Assembly: GCA_015063285.1 (NCBI GenBank)
Contig: SUST01000003.1
Location: 122,451-186,450 of the forward strand
Origin: Thermoplasmata archaeon
GTDB taxonomy: Archaea > Thermoplasmatota > Thermoplasmata > Methanomassiliicoccales > Methanomethylophilaceae
Reading direction: 5' to 3'
Length of the DNA stretch: 64,000 nt
Shown here: positions 50,070 through 59,051 of the stretch, piece by piece
Layout: every line of letters starts with the position of its first letter
How positions within the stretch are numbered: the stretch's first letter is position 1
The notes under the pieces: generated by a model
Told to the model about the DNA's origin: nothing
The model's input: only the letters and a program-made list of their open reading frames with translations
Database searches by the model: none
Position numbers and translations under genes: made by a program

Positions 50070-51020
50070 GTGAAGAAGACGATCGATATCTACGAGATGC
50101 TTAACGGCAAGGTCGCAAAGACGGACCAGATCAAGAACGATGTATGGATCAACATGATTGATCCTACGGTCGAGGAGATAGACTTGGTGCAAAAGGCTCT
50201 CGGTATCGACAGAGAGGCCCTCACCGCTGCACTGGATGACGAGGAAGGCTCCAGGACCGAAGTCTCCGACAAGTACACAATAGTTCTAGTCGATGCCCCT
50301 ACAAGGGAGTGGAGGAACGGGCATGAGGAGTTCACGACCTTCCCTATCTCAATCACATTGACGGACAAGGCAATAGTTACCGTCTGTCTGCAGCCTCTTT
50401 TCGCAATCAATAACATCCTGTCGTCGATGAACAAGAATATCAACACAGTAAATGTGTCCAATAGGACGCGTTTCCTGCTCCAGATTCTCTTCAGGATCGC
50501 TATCAACTATCAGTCCGATCTGAAGTACATCGAGGTCAAGCGTAATGCGATCGAGGAATCCATCCGCAAAGCCACAAAGAGGGAGGATCTCTTTGAACTC
50601 CACGAATTGGAATCCAACTTGGTTTACTTCAAGACCAGTCTTGCTGTCAACGCTTCCATCATCGAGAGGATCAGAAGGTCCAGATTGATCTCTACTCCGG
50701 AAGACAAGGAGCTAATCGATGACGTTATAGTCGAGACCAATCAGGCTCTAGAGATGACGACCACTTACGCGCAGATCATCAAGGGTACAAGGCAGCTGGT
50801 CGAATCAGATCTCAACAATTCCCTTGCAAACGTTATGAAATTCCTGACATCCATAACTCTTATCATCGCCATTCCTACGATGATCGCCAGTTTCTACGGT
50901 ATGAACGTACCTCTCCCCGGAAGCGGGTACGAGTATACGTACATCATATTGTTCGTTCTGATGGTTGTTCTCTGTATCGTATCCATCTTTATCCTCCGTA
51001 AGAGAGGCTTGTGGCGCTGA
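50070..51020 (+). CDS. corA: CorA-family divalent metal ion transporter
   Basis: 316 aa with a GTG start at 50070. The long cytoplasmic funnel domain ends in two C-terminal membrane helices with the defining YGMNVPLPGSGYEYT loop near residue 276. It imports Mg2+ or related ions as a pentamer. The stop overlaps the start of the methanogenesis marker 2 gene. Confidence 0.93.
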   Translation: MKKTIDIYEMLNGKVAKTDQIKNDVWINMIDPTVEEIDLVQKALGIDREALTAALDDEEGSRTEVSDKYTIVLVDAPTREWRNGHEEFTTFPISITLTDKAIVTVCLQPLFAINNILSSMNKNINTVNVSNRTRFLLQILFRIAINYQSDLKYIEVKRNAIEESIRKATKREDLFELHELESNLVYFKTSLAVNASIIERIRRSRLISTPEDKELIDDVIVETNQALEMTTTYAQIIKGTRQLVESDLNNSLANVMKFLTSITLIIAIPTMIASFYGMNVPLPGSGYEYTYIILFVLMVVLCIVSIFILRKRGLWR

Positions 51021-52003
51021 TTCAAATGACCGATCTCCAAAGAATGGCAGATACCATAAGGAATTTCCCTGGAGTCACCAGGAAGAATGCCATCCACGAT
51101 ATCGTGGATCTTTTCCCCACAACGGGATTCCCTCAGGTCGTTGCGGCCGAAGGAGAAGATGCGGCAGTCATCGAGAACGGGAATATGTGCGTTCTTTTCG
51201 CTGCTGACGGCATAATGGAGAAGCTGATGGCAGCGGATCCGTTCCTGGCAGGCTATTATGCTGTACTGGTGAATGTCAATGATATCGCTGCTATGGGCGG
51301 ACGTCCGCTGGGCATGGTGGATGTCATCTCAGTGAAGGACGGCAACATGAACGGGGACCTGCTGAAAGGGATACAATACGGGGTGGAGAAGTTCAACGTT
51401 CCTCTGGTCGGTGGCCATACCCATCCCGACTGCAACTTCAATTCCATTGAGATTTCCATAATCGGCTCAGTCAAGAAGGATGACGTCCTCCTTAGCAGCA
51501 CTGCCAAGTGTGGCGACGATGTCGTTTTCGTCATCGATCTCGACGGAGTTTTCCCAGAATCTGTTCCTTATACATATGACAGTACTTCCAGTAAGCCGAA
51601 GGATCTTGTACAGGCTCAGATGGAGGCCGCGGCAATGGTGGCTGAGAAACATCTGGCCCATGCATGCAAGGACATGAGTAATCCAGGTCACATCGGTACT
51701 CTCGGAATGATGCTCGAGTCCTCTGAAAAGGGCGCCACAGTCGATATTCGTAAGATCCCTATTCCAGACGATGTCGATCCATATCACTGGGCAACCACCT
51801 ATTTCGGCTGTGCTTTCGTTTTCTCGTGTGATGCCGCACATTCTCAGGAGATCATCGACATATTCGCCGACGTCGGTTGTGCCGGGTCAGTAGTTGGTAA
51901 AGTCGACGATTCCAAGAAACTGAGGATCACAGATGGCGAGCAAGAGATTGTCCTCTTTGATTTCGATAAAGACATCATCACCGGCGTAAAGGTCAAGAAA
52001 TAA
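51011..52003 (+). CDS. Methanogenesis marker protein 2 (AIR synthase-like)
   Basis: 330 aa from GTG 51011; ATG 51026 is the alternative. The PurM-like fold shows EDAAVIENGNMCVLFAADGI near residue 47 and VNVNDIAAMGGRPLGMVDVIS near 82. This family is found in methanogens and is used as a methanogenesis marker; the reaction is unknown. Its presence is direct evidence for the lifestyle of this organism. It ends immediately before the SRP RNA gene, which lies on the other strand. Confidence 0.92.
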   Translation: MALIQMTDLQRMADTIRNFPGVTRKNAIHDIVDLFPTTGFPQVVAAEGEDAAVIENGNMCVLFAADGIMEKLMAADPFLAGYYAVLVNVNDIAAMGGRPLGMVDVISVKDGNMNGDLLKGIQYGVEKFNVPLVGGHTHPDCNFNSIEISIIGSVKKDDVLLSSTAKCGDDVVFVIDLDGVFPESVPYTYDSTSSKPKDLVQAQMEAAAMVAEKHLAHACKDMSNPGHIGTLGMMLESSEKGATVDIRKIPIPDDVDPYHWATTYFGCAFVFSCDAAHSQEIIDIFADVGCAGSVVGKVDDSKKLRITDGEQEIVLFDFDKDIITGVKVKK

Positions 52004-52312
52004 GTGTCTGGCCACAACGGTTGTTCCCTCATCAGAACATAAGTAGACCACTTTGCTTCTCCACCCTGCGACCCCGTAAACGTCAGTGGTTCGAAGTGAG
52101 GCTGCTCCCGTCAGGACCTGACCCGGTTTCCCCGATTAATGCATGGAGAACGACCCTCCGGCCGTTTCCTGTGCAAACTCCGACTCTACAGGACAAGATT
52201 TCATAGTTGCTCTATGGGCTTATGAACCTCAGCGGGACCGCCCGCTGCTGTCACCCCCGCTATGACGATTTCGGGTATAGGGCACGCCAAACGCCCCGGT
52301 CAAGCCAAACAA
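52004..52312 (-). ncRNA. Signal recognition particle RNA (archaeal 7S)
   Basis: About 309 nt. The helix 8 core reads GGTCAGGTCC-TGAC-GGGAGCAGCC on the minus strand, the invariant SRP54-binding motif. The 5' end carries an Alu-domain-like segment (GGGGCGTTTGGCGTGCCC). The ends pair as TGTTTGGC with GCCAGACA (helix 1, archaeal feature). A TATA-like TATTTTTA at 52333-52340 is placed 27 nt upstream of the predicted 5' end. The apical tetraloop is UGAC, not the common GGAA. Exact ends are estimated from the terminal pairing. Confidence 0.9.
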
Positions 52313-52332
52313 AGGGTTATTCTAAGTTGTCA

Positions 52333-52340
52333 TAAAAATA
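52333..52340 (-). promoter_or_regulatory. TATA box of the SRP RNA gene
   Basis: The minus strand reads TATTTTTA, 27 nt upstream of the predicted RNA 5' end at 52312. Confidence 0.55.
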
Positions 52341-52417
52341 CCTTCGTACAATGATGTCGAGTCACCTGCGATAATATCATAGGATCATCCCTTATTCCAG
52401 CTAATACTCTGACCACA

Positions 52418-52469
52418 TCATTATATACCATCTTTCCATAACACTGGATGCCGTGCTATGTGTTAGCAC
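52418..52469 (+). promoter_or_regulatory. TATA box and palindromic leader hairpin of the symporter operon
   Basis: ATTATATAC near 52420-52428 is followed at the expected RNA start by GTGCTA-TGTGT-TAGCAC (52453-52469). This and the following CATTGGTG nearly duplicate the paaK copy 2 leader at 19959. The rest of the gap from 52341 to 52417 shows nothing recognisable. Confidence 0.6.
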
Positions 52470-52487
52470 GCAACATTGGTGATTCGA

Positions 52488-52622
52488 ATGGATATCTTAG
52501 GTTTGACCGACCCATGGGTGATTGGTGCTTATGTGGGATGCATCCTTACTGTCGTATACTGCATTTACATCAGTCTGAAGAAGGGAAAAGAATCCGATGA
52601 GGGAGATGATTCCGATGAGTGA
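52488..52622 (+). CDS. Symporter small accessory protein
   Basis: 44 aa: one hydrophobic helix (VIGAYVGCILTVVYCIYISL, residues 10-29) with a short acidic tail of repeated S/D/E. Such mini-proteins are encoded directly before sodium:solute symporters in archaea and are thought to assist their assembly or function. The stop lies inside the start region of the symporter gene (overlap of 8 bp with ATG 52615). It is too short for most gene callers, but position and composition fit well. Confidence 0.8.
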   Translation: MDILGLTDPWVIGAYVGCILTVVYCIYISLKKGKESDEGDDSDE

Positions 52623-54261
52623 TGGAATCGATCTTACCTTGTTCGGTGTGATGACTGTTATCTTCGTTATTATAACGCTTCTTCTGGGTTGGTATGGTTA
52701 TAAGAACACCTCCAATAACCAAGATTTTCTGTTAGGACGTAACAAGACAAGCCCCTTGATTATCGCTTTGTCCTACGGTGCAACATTCCTAAGCGCTTCC
52801 GCCGTCATCGGTTTCGGCGGACAGACCGCCGTCCATGGTATGTCACTGATGTGGTTATGTTTCCTAAACCTCTTCGTTGGACTCGTCGTCGCTTTTTTGA
52901 TTTTTGGTAAAAAGACCAGAAAACTAGGCAGAAAACTCGGTGCGGCAACCTTTGCCGACCTTCTTGGAAAGATTTACGGTTCCAGAGGGATCAGGCTGTT
53001 CACAGCTATTCTGATCCTTGTCATGATGCCTATCTACACAGCGGCAGTGCTGAAAGGAGGAGTCAACTCTCTGGCAGTCATCACCGGTCTTACAGAGTAT
53101 TACAATTACATCCTGATCGGATTATCCCTAGTCGTCGCGGTATATGTCGTGTACGGTGGAATCATCGCCGTCATGTACAACGATGCTCTTCAGGCTTCGA
53201 TCATGTTCATAGGAATGCTGGTCATCCTTATTGTTACCTGGGCTTACACTGGTGGAATCACAGAGGGAAATGAGGCCCTGGTAGGTCTTTGGGAACAGCG
53301 TATGGGGGATATCACTGGATTGGGTGTCGCTCCTGGATTCGAAGGTTGGACCAGTGTCGCTGATTTTGGTTCACGTGAATGGATGACCGTAGTCACTACG
53401 TTCATCATGGGTGTGGGAATCGGCGCCTTGACTCAGCCCCAGCTTATTGTCAGATATATGTCGGCCAAGTCTGACAGGGATCTTGATAAATCATTGCTTA
53501 TCGGTTCCATATTCATCATGGTTGTCGTCGGTACTGCATACACCGTAGGTCCTTTGACCAACATTTTCTTCAGCAATGAACACGGCGGTTTGATGTCCTT
53601 CGAATACCTCAACTCCATAGGATTGGGTACAGATTTCATCATACCTCAGTTCATTTTAGAGATCTTCAGCGACATAACCTTCGGAGACATATTCATCTCA
53701 TTGTTCCTACTGTCGCTGATCTGTGCATCGATATCTACAATCAGTGCTCTTATGCACACCATCGGTGTTGCCGGAGGATATGACATCTATTCTGTGTTCA
53801 AGAGCAGGAAGCTGAACAAGGACACCGACTCTCAGTCAATCAACCTTAACAGGGCGACGATCGTCATATTCATGGTGCTCGTGGTCGTCTATTGCTATCT
53901 CATGCCCAACGATATCATTGCAAAGGCCACTTCAGTGTTCATGGGTGTGACCGCAGCGGCTTTGCTGCCTGCTTACTTCTATTCCCTTTACTGCGAGAAA
54001 CCTATCAAATTCGTTGCAGTATCTAGTATAGTGGTTGGAACCGTATCATATCTGTTCTCTGCGTTGTTCCTCAATGCCGGAACGTGCATATTCCTGCCCA
54101 TCTGTAAGCTGATAACCGGTACCAATGTTCTGTTCCCAGACACCACATTGGCCTATCTGGATCCGTTGATGATCGCATTACCTCTCTCGACCATCACATT
54201 GGTACTTGCGATATTAGTAAAGAAAAAAGAACCAAATACCATGACCTGCAATAACGTGTGA
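52615..54261 (+). CDS. Sodium:solute symporter (SSS family)
   Basis: About 548 aa from ATG 52615, preceded by GAGGGAG with 8-nt spacing; ATGs at 52597 and 52606 are in frame. About 13 membrane segments. The family signature region GYKNTSNNQDFLLGRNKTSP near residue 25 and ALTQPQLIVRYMSAKSDRDLDKS near 275 are SSS hallmarks. It imports an organic solute with Na+; acetate, branched or aromatic acids, or pantothenate are all possible. Because it shares a leader hairpin with paaK copy 2, an acid substrate is attractive (inference). Confidence 0.9.
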   Translation: MSDGIDLTLFGVMTVIFVIITLLLGWYGYKNTSNNQDFLLGRNKTSPLIIALSYGATFLSASAVIGFGGQTAVHGMSLMWLCFLNLFVGLVVAFLIFGKKTRKLGRKLGAATFADLLGKIYGSRGIRLFTAILILVMMPIYTAAVLKGGVNSLAVITGLTEYYNYILIGLSLVVAVYVVYGGIIAVMYNDALQASIMFIGMLVILIVTWAYTGGITEGNEALVGLWEQRMGDITGLGVAPGFEGWTSVADFGSREWMTVVTTFIMGVGIGALTQPQLIVRYMSAKSDRDLDKSLLIGSIFIMVVVGTAYTVGPLTNIFFSNEHGGLMSFEYLNSIGLGTDFIIPQFILEIFSDITFGDIFISLFLLSLICASISTISALMHTIGVAGGYDIYSVFKSRKLNKDTDSQSINLNRATIVIFMVLVVVYCYLMPNDIIAKATSVFMGVTAAALLPAYFYSLYCEKPIKFVAVSSIVVGTVSYLFSALFLNAGTCIFLPICKLITGTNVLFPDTTLAYLDPLMIALPLSTITLVLAILVKKKEPNTMTCNNV

Positions 54262-54271
54262 GGGCAAGACC

Positions 54272-54553
54272 ATGGACCCTGAGATGGACAGAGGCGTACT
54301 CGGATTCGAAGAAAAACACTTGATCGCTATAATGATGTTCCTATCGATCAACGGGGAATGTCAGAAGATAGAGGTTTACAGGAACGTATCGTCAAATCCG
54401 CGTATACCTGATAAGCTTGACCGTCTCGAGTCCATGGGCCTGATCACCCAAGAGCCTATGGAGAAATCCCGTGCCATCAACATAGTTCTGACTTCCAAGG
54501 GAAGAAAGGTCGCCAAAATGCTGATGGAATTGGATGCACTCCTCAAAGATTGA
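54272..54553 (+). CDS. Winged-helix transcriptional regulator
   Basis: 93 aa. KHLIAIMMFLSINGECQKIEV, YRNVSSNPRIPDKLDRLES and a beta hairpin (NIVLTSKGRKVAKML) form a winged helix. It is paralogous to the protein at 21307. It lies 10 bp after the symporter stop, so it is in the same transcription unit and may regulate the operon whose leader palindrome resembles that of paaK copy 2. Confidence 0.75.
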   Translation: MDPEMDRGVLGFEEKHLIAIMMFLSINGECQKIEVYRNVSSNPRIPDKLDRLESMGLITQEPMEKSRAINIVLTSKGRKVAKMLMELDALLKD

Positions 54554-54582
54554 TTAAGTAGGATTAGGCCGATTCGGTCTTC

Positions 54583-55383
54583 ATGCTCAACAAGGTCTTG
54601 GAACTCAGTAACGTCTCTGTCGTCAGAGACGGAAGGTACATACTGAGTTCCATCGACCTTGAACTGCAAAAAAGTGAGAATCTAGCGATCATAGGGCCTA
54701 ATGGGTCGGGGAAGACGACACTGGTCCAATTGCTCTACGGGAATATCTACCCCTACTACGATGAGGAACATCCATCGATTCTGCGCATATTCGGACAGGA
54801 CAGACGCAATCTATTCGAATTCCGCAAACATGTGGGCCTGGTATCGATGGATCTTCAGAACTTGTTCGGAGCCGATACAACAGTTTATGAAGTGATATGT
54901 TCAGGTTTCTTCAGCAGTCTGGACGTGTTCGTTGACCGTACCGTTACCGAGGAGATAGATTCGAAAGTGATCTCATCAGCTACGCTCATAGGTGTCGATA
55001 ATCTCCTGGATAGGCCCGTTTCAAATCTGTCTTTGGGAGAGATGAGGCGTGTCCTCATAGCAAGGGCTTTGGTCAATGAACCCGAGATGCTGATCTTGGA
55101 TGAACCCATGACCGGTCTTGACATCTCCATGAGATCTAAGTTCAGATCCATGCTAGACATCCTGTCCAGACAGGGGATAAATATCATCCTGGTGACTCAT
55201 GACCTTTCAGATATACCTCCTTCCATAGATCACGTAGTAGCACTGAAAGAAGGGACGATCCTAGCTGAAGGCTCCAAGAAAGATGTCCTGAAGGATGACA
55301 TAATTTCCGAACTATACGGAGAAAGTATTAAGGTCATAGAAGATAACGGGACATATCAGATGCTGGTAGTAGGAGGTGAATGA
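54583..55383 (+). CDS. ABC-type ATPase without a linked permease
   Basis: 266 aa. Walker A GPNGSGKTT near residue 39, signature SLGEMRRVLIARAL near 150, Walker B MLILDEPMTGLD near 171 and H-loop VTHDL near 205. The Q-loop region (VGLVSMDLQNLFGADTTVYEVICSGFFSS) resembles ModF- or YlmA-like ATPases. No permease or binding protein adjoins, so transport may not be its role. It overlaps the next zinc-ribbon gene. Confidence 0.88.
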   Translation: MLNKVLELSNVSVVRDGRYILSSIDLELQKSENLAIIGPNGSGKTTLVQLLYGNIYPYYDEEHPSILRIFGQDRRNLFEFRKHVGLVSMDLQNLFGADTTVYEVICSGFFSSLDVFVDRTVTEEIDSKVISSATLIGVDNLLDRPVSNLSLGEMRRVLIARALVNEPEMLILDEPMTGLDISMRSKFRSMLDILSRQGINIILVTHDLSDIPPSIDHVVALKEGTILAEGSKKDVLKDDIISELYGESIKVIEDNGTYQMLVVGGE

Positions 55384-55876
55384 TATTAGGCACGTTTGTA
55401 CTGGATGCGGTTCAGAGATTCCGGAGGGGCAGGATTTCTGCTATGTTTGCGGAGCCTGGACCAAGAACTCTCTGATCATCGATGACAACGATGAGATAAG
55501 ATATTCGGAGATGTGCCTTAACTGTGGGAAGGCGCTTCCAAAGGATTCGGATTACTGCCCGTTCTGCGGCACCAAGGTGGAAGATCGTTACAAAGAGCCT
55601 GTTGTCGTAAGAAGACCTTGGACGATGATAGATTACCTGTCAGTCACTCTGGCGGTTATACCTGGATTCTTCAATGTATTCGGTCTGGGGCAGATAATAC
55701 AGCGCAGATGGTCTAAAGCATTCGTGTTCATTTGCGCCACCATCCTCCTGATGTACATCACACCTGCATTTCTTGAGAACAATGACAACTATTGGATCAT
55801 CATAGCTCTGCAGATTCTGGTCTTCATGTTCTCCCTGATGGATGTGTTCACCCATATCGGAAAGAGGGAAGAATGA
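55376..55876 (+). CDS. Double zinc-ribbon membrane protein
   Basis: About 166 aa. Two ribbons, CTGCGSEIPEGQDFCYVCG and CLNCGKALPKDSDYCPFCG, are followed by two or three hydrophobic segments. The start is uncertain: GTG 55376 overlaps the strong SD GGAGGTGA (55372-55379), so initiation at ATT 55385, 5 nt downstream of that SD, is possible. An out-of-frame ATG at 55380 gives only about 31 codons. It ends overlapping the rfcL start. Confidence 0.75.
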   Translation: MNDIRHVCTGCGSEIPEGQDFCYVCGAWTKNSLIIDDNDEIRYSEMCLNCGKALPKDSDYCPFCGTKVEDRYKEPVVVRRPWTMIDYLSVTLAVIPGFFNVFGLGQIIQRRWSKAFVFICATILLMYITPAFLENNDNYWIIIALQILVFMFSLMDVFTHIGKREE

Positions 55877-57318
55877 TGGATTGGACCGAGAAATATCGCC
55901 CTCAGTCATTGGAGGAAGTCGTAGGCAATCCTGCAGCGGTGAATACGCTCAAGGCATGGGCGGAATCCTGGAATAATGGAATACCCGAGAAAAGGGCGGT
56001 CGTTCTGATAGGGACTCCAGGAATAGGTAAGACCACTTCAGCCGAGGCATTGGCCAGAGACATGGGTTGGTCTATCATAGAGATGAACGCATCAGACCAG
56101 CGTAATGCCGACGCTATCGAAGATATAGCCGTTCGTGGATCGAGGTTCAATACGTTCTCGGATGAGGGCACATATTTGGATACCGGAAAGGGCCAGAGGA
56201 AGCTCATAGTCCTGGATGAGGCTGACAATTTCTTCGGGAACACGGACAGGGGGGCCATACCAGTCATTTCCAAGCTCATAAAAGAGACTCTTCAGCCTCT
56301 TGTCCTAATTGTGAATGACTATTACGAACTGTCCCGTAAGTGCAGTGCAGCGAAGACGGACACGCTTCAGATCACTTTCCAGAAGCCCAAGACCCCTTCA
56401 GTGGTCAAAGCTTTGTACAAGATTGCTCAGAATGAAGGAATTACCGTGGACCAAGATGCCATGGAGATGATAGCGGAGAAAGCGGCTGGAGACATGCGTG
56501 CAGCGGTCCGCAATCTCGAGGCATTATCCCTCGGACAAAACCATGTCACACTGGAGATGGCAGAGAGCATATCCGCCCGCGACAAGAGGAATGACATGTA
56601 CACTCTGATGTCGGCCATATTCAGATCCAACGATGCCATGAAGGCCAGAAGGATCATGATGGATACGGACACCGATCCTCCCGAGGTAGAATTATGGGTC
56701 GATGAGAACCTTCCATACGAATTCCTGGATAAAGGCGACCTTGTACGCGGATATGAGAAACTCTCACGCGCCGATATCTATTTGGGCAGGGTGGGAAGAC
56801 GCCAATATTTCGGATTCTGGTCTTATGCTAGCGATACTCTGACGGCAGGCGTGAATACTGCGCGCATGACTAACAAGTATTCCCATGACCGTCTCCATTT
56901 CCCTTCCTATCTGAGCAAGATGTCCAGAAGCAAGAGTGTCCGCGCTCTGAGGAAATCCGTTGACCTCAAGTTGGCGATATACCTGCACACCTCAACCAAG
57001 CGTGTAGATCTGGACGTGTTGCCTTTCGTCAAGCAGATAATGTCTAACGAACCCGAGATGCGCGTTCTAATAACCAAGGAACTGAAACTCGAACCTGAGG
57101 AGTTAGGCTTCCTGCTGGATAAAAAACCGGAATCCAAGGATGTCAAAGCGGTATTCGAGCAAATCGAGAGCGAGATTCCAAAACCAGAGCCGGTAAAGAA
57201 GAAAGCCGCAAAGGCTTCAGAACCGATAGTCAAGGAAGCAGAGGAACCTGTAAAGGAACCGGAAAAGCCACAGGCTGAGCATAAGAAAAATAATCAGGCA
57301 AGCCTGTTCGACTTCTGA
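55873..57318 (+). CDS. rfcL: Replication factor C large subunit
   Basis: 481 aa from ATG 55873 (ATGA overlap with the previous stop; ATG 55876 also possible). WTEKYRPQSLEEVVGN starts the protein. Walker A GTPGIGKTT lies near residue 46 and Walker B LIVLDEADNFFG near 111. A lysine/glutamate-rich tail ends in a PCNA-interacting peptide QASLFDF. It loads the sliding clamp together with the small RFC subunit, which is not in this window. Confidence 0.95.
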   Translation: MMDWTEKYRPQSLEEVVGNPAAVNTLKAWAESWNNGIPEKRAVVLIGTPGIGKTTSAEALARDMGWSIIEMNASDQRNADAIEDIAVRGSRFNTFSDEGTYLDTGKGQRKLIVLDEADNFFGNTDRGAIPVISKLIKETLQPLVLIVNDYYELSRKCSAAKTDTLQITFQKPKTPSVVKALYKIAQNEGITVDQDAMEMIAEKAAGDMRAAVRNLEALSLGQNHVTLEMAESISARDKRNDMYTLMSAIFRSNDAMKARRIMMDTDTDPPEVELWVDENLPYEFLDKGDLVRGYEKLSRADIYLGRVGRRQYFGFWSYASDTLTAGVNTARMTNKYSHDRLHFPSYLSKMSRSKSVRALRKSVDLKLAIYLHTSTKRVDLDVLPFVKQIMSNEPEMRVLITKELKLEPEELGFLLDKKPESKDVKAVFEQIESEIPKPEPVKKKAAKASEPIVKEAEEPVKEPEKPQAEHKKNNQASLFDF

Positions 57319-57325
57319 GGATAGC

Positions 57326-58270
57326 ATGGACGAGGATTACCGGAATCTGCTGATCAAACAACAGTACCGCATTTACAAGGACCATGCCGCCGTAAAGCTC
57401 TGTCATTGGATGAAGGAGAGCATGCTCCATGAGCGCCATTGCTACAAGCAGGATTTCTACGGTATCGAAAGCCACAGATGCCTTCAGATGACCCCTGCCA
57501 TCAATGAATGCAGCCACTTGTGTACATTCTGCTGGAGGGTACAGGGCAGCGATTTTGAAGTAACTGATTGGGCGGAGCCTAAAGAGATGCTTGATGCCCT
57601 CATAAATGAACAGAGGAAACTTATCCAAGGGTTCAAGGGGGATCCCCGCTGCGATCCGAAAAGATTCCAAGAGGCAATGAACCCCAACCAGGTAGCGATC
57701 TCATTGGCAGGGGAACCTATCACATATCCTTACCTGTCCGATTTCCTGAAAGAATGCCATAGCAGGGGGATGTCCACCTTCCTTGTAACAAACGGTACAT
57801 ATCCTGACCAATTGGCCGCATTGGATGAACTCCCCACTAAGACCTATGTCACCGTGGCCGCTCCGAACAAAGAGGTCTATCTCAGAGTCTGCCGCCCCAA
57901 GATCAAAGACGGTTGGGAGAGGCTCATGCGCACTCTGGAGCTTATGCCTTCGCTGAACACCAGTACTGTAGTAAGGCACACATTGGTTAAGGATCATAAT
58001 CTTGGATGGGTGGATGAATACGCCGCTTTGGACCGTATTGCAGATCCAGAGTTAATAGAACCCAAAGGATACGTCTTCGTCGGAGGCTCCAGACAGAGAC
58101 TTAGTATGTCTTGCATGCCATCGTTCCAAGAGATAACGGATTTTGCAAATCAATTGGGTTCCAAGGTAGGTATGGAGATAATAAGAAAAAGAGAGGACAG
58201 CCGTGTAGTCCTGCTCGGTCATCCCGGGCAGGAGCTAGACGTGCGTAAGTCCTATCAGTTAAAGGTTTGA
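57326..58270 (+). CDS. taw1: 4-demethylwyosine synthase (Taw1)
   Basis: 314 aa. The radical SAM motif CSHLCTFCW lies near residue 60, preceded by extra conserved cysteines (residues 31-57) for the second cluster. AGEPITYPYLSDFLKECHSRG near 132 and EPKGYVFVGGSRQRL near 255 are Taw1 hallmarks. It forms the tricyclic wyosine base at G37 of tRNA-Phe. It follows rfcL by 7 bp. Confidence 0.95.
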   Translation: MDEDYRNLLIKQQYRIYKDHAAVKLCHWMKESMLHERHCYKQDFYGIESHRCLQMTPAINECSHLCTFCWRVQGSDFEVTDWAEPKEMLDALINEQRKLIQGFKGDPRCDPKRFQEAMNPNQVAISLAGEPITYPYLSDFLKECHSRGMSTFLVTNGTYPDQLAALDELPTKTYVTVAAPNKEVYLRVCRPKIKDGWERLMRTLELMPSLNTSTVVRHTLVKDHNLGWVDEYAALDRIADPELIEPKGYVFVGGSRQRLSMSCMPSFQEITDFANQLGSKVGMEIIRKREDSRVVLLGHPGQELDVRKSYQLKV

Positions 58271-58271
58271 A

Positions 58272-58559
58272 TCAGAACGAGATCGTTTTACTGATGAACA
58301 GATATGCGATCACGATTATGTGGATGATCAAGAACAGATATACGAGCTTGAACTTGATCTTCTGAGTTTTGTGCCTTACAGTGAGCATCCCGATTGTTGC
58401 ACCGAAAGGACCGAACAGGGCCAGTAATATGAGCGTTGACTCCCTGGTCCTCCACATGTCGTTCTTAGCCTTGTGTTTGTCCCATACGAAGGCAAGAAAT
58501 GCGATTATGTTCAGTACGATGTATACTGCGAGAATTGCAATTAGGATTGTCGTATCCAT
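58272..58559 (-). CDS. DUF1294-family membrane protein
   Basis: 95 aa with three hydrophobic segments. FVWDKHKAKNDMWRTRESTLILLALFGPFGATIGML is the DUF1294 core pattern (charged WDKxxA then GxxGA). The function is unknown. It follows the flavodoxin-like gene on the same strand by 4 bp and its stop lies 1 bp from the convergent taw1 stop. Confidence 0.85.
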   Translation of the reverse strand: MDTTILIAILAVYIVLNIIAFLAFVWDKHKAKNDMWRTRESTLILLALFGPFGATIGMLTVRHKTQKIKFKLVYLFLIIHIIVIAYLFISKTISF

Positions 58560-58563
58560 GTTA

Positions 58564-58971
58564 TCAGATCATTGAGATGAATGTATCCAGAGCTGCAGGA
58601 TATCCGGATTCGTTGGTCTCTTCAGATTTGAGAGGAATGCTGAATGCCTCAGAAAGTCCGAGTTCCTCAGCGATTGCTGTGGCCTCTGCCTGCTCTTTTT
58701 CAGTGTCTTTTGATGTCAGGACATAGAGATATTTCTTCTTGCCACCCAAGACGTCCTGGTTGTTTGCTACGAACTCTGCTACCAGCTTATCGGCCTTTCC
58801 GCCGTTGTTGGCTGAACCGAAAATAATCGTATCGTACGCATCCAGGTTAAGCCTCATGAGATCCTTGAGGTCGAAGATATCTGTGTTTGCATTCTTGGAA
58901 ATGTACTTCGCTATAGGCGTGTACTTCTTCTTGGTCAAGAGACCAGTTGCAAATATTACTGCTTTTGCCAT
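58564..58971 (-). CDS. Flavodoxin-fold protein
   Basis: 135 aa. The fold is recognisable from the N-terminal strand AVIFATGLLTKKKYTPIAKYI, the second motif YDTIIFGSANNGGKADKL near residue 48 and the strand LYVLTS near 82. The usual FMN phosphate loop (TxTGxT) is altered to ATGLLTKK. It may carry electrons or be a divergent member without cofactor. It lies upstream of DUF1294. Confidence 0.75.
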   Translation of the reverse strand: MAKAVIFATGLLTKKKYTPIAKYISKNANTDIFDLKDLMRLNLDAYDTIIFGSANNGGKADKLVAEFVANNQDVLGGKKKYLYVLTSKDTEKEQAEATAIAEELGLSEAFSIPLKSEETNESGYPAALDTFISMI

Positions 58972-59051
58972 CCCATCACATCCTGCCGCAGTGTTATCGG
59001 CGGCATTGGCACATGTACTTTCCTTTTTATAACCGTTTAGTCACAAAAGGG

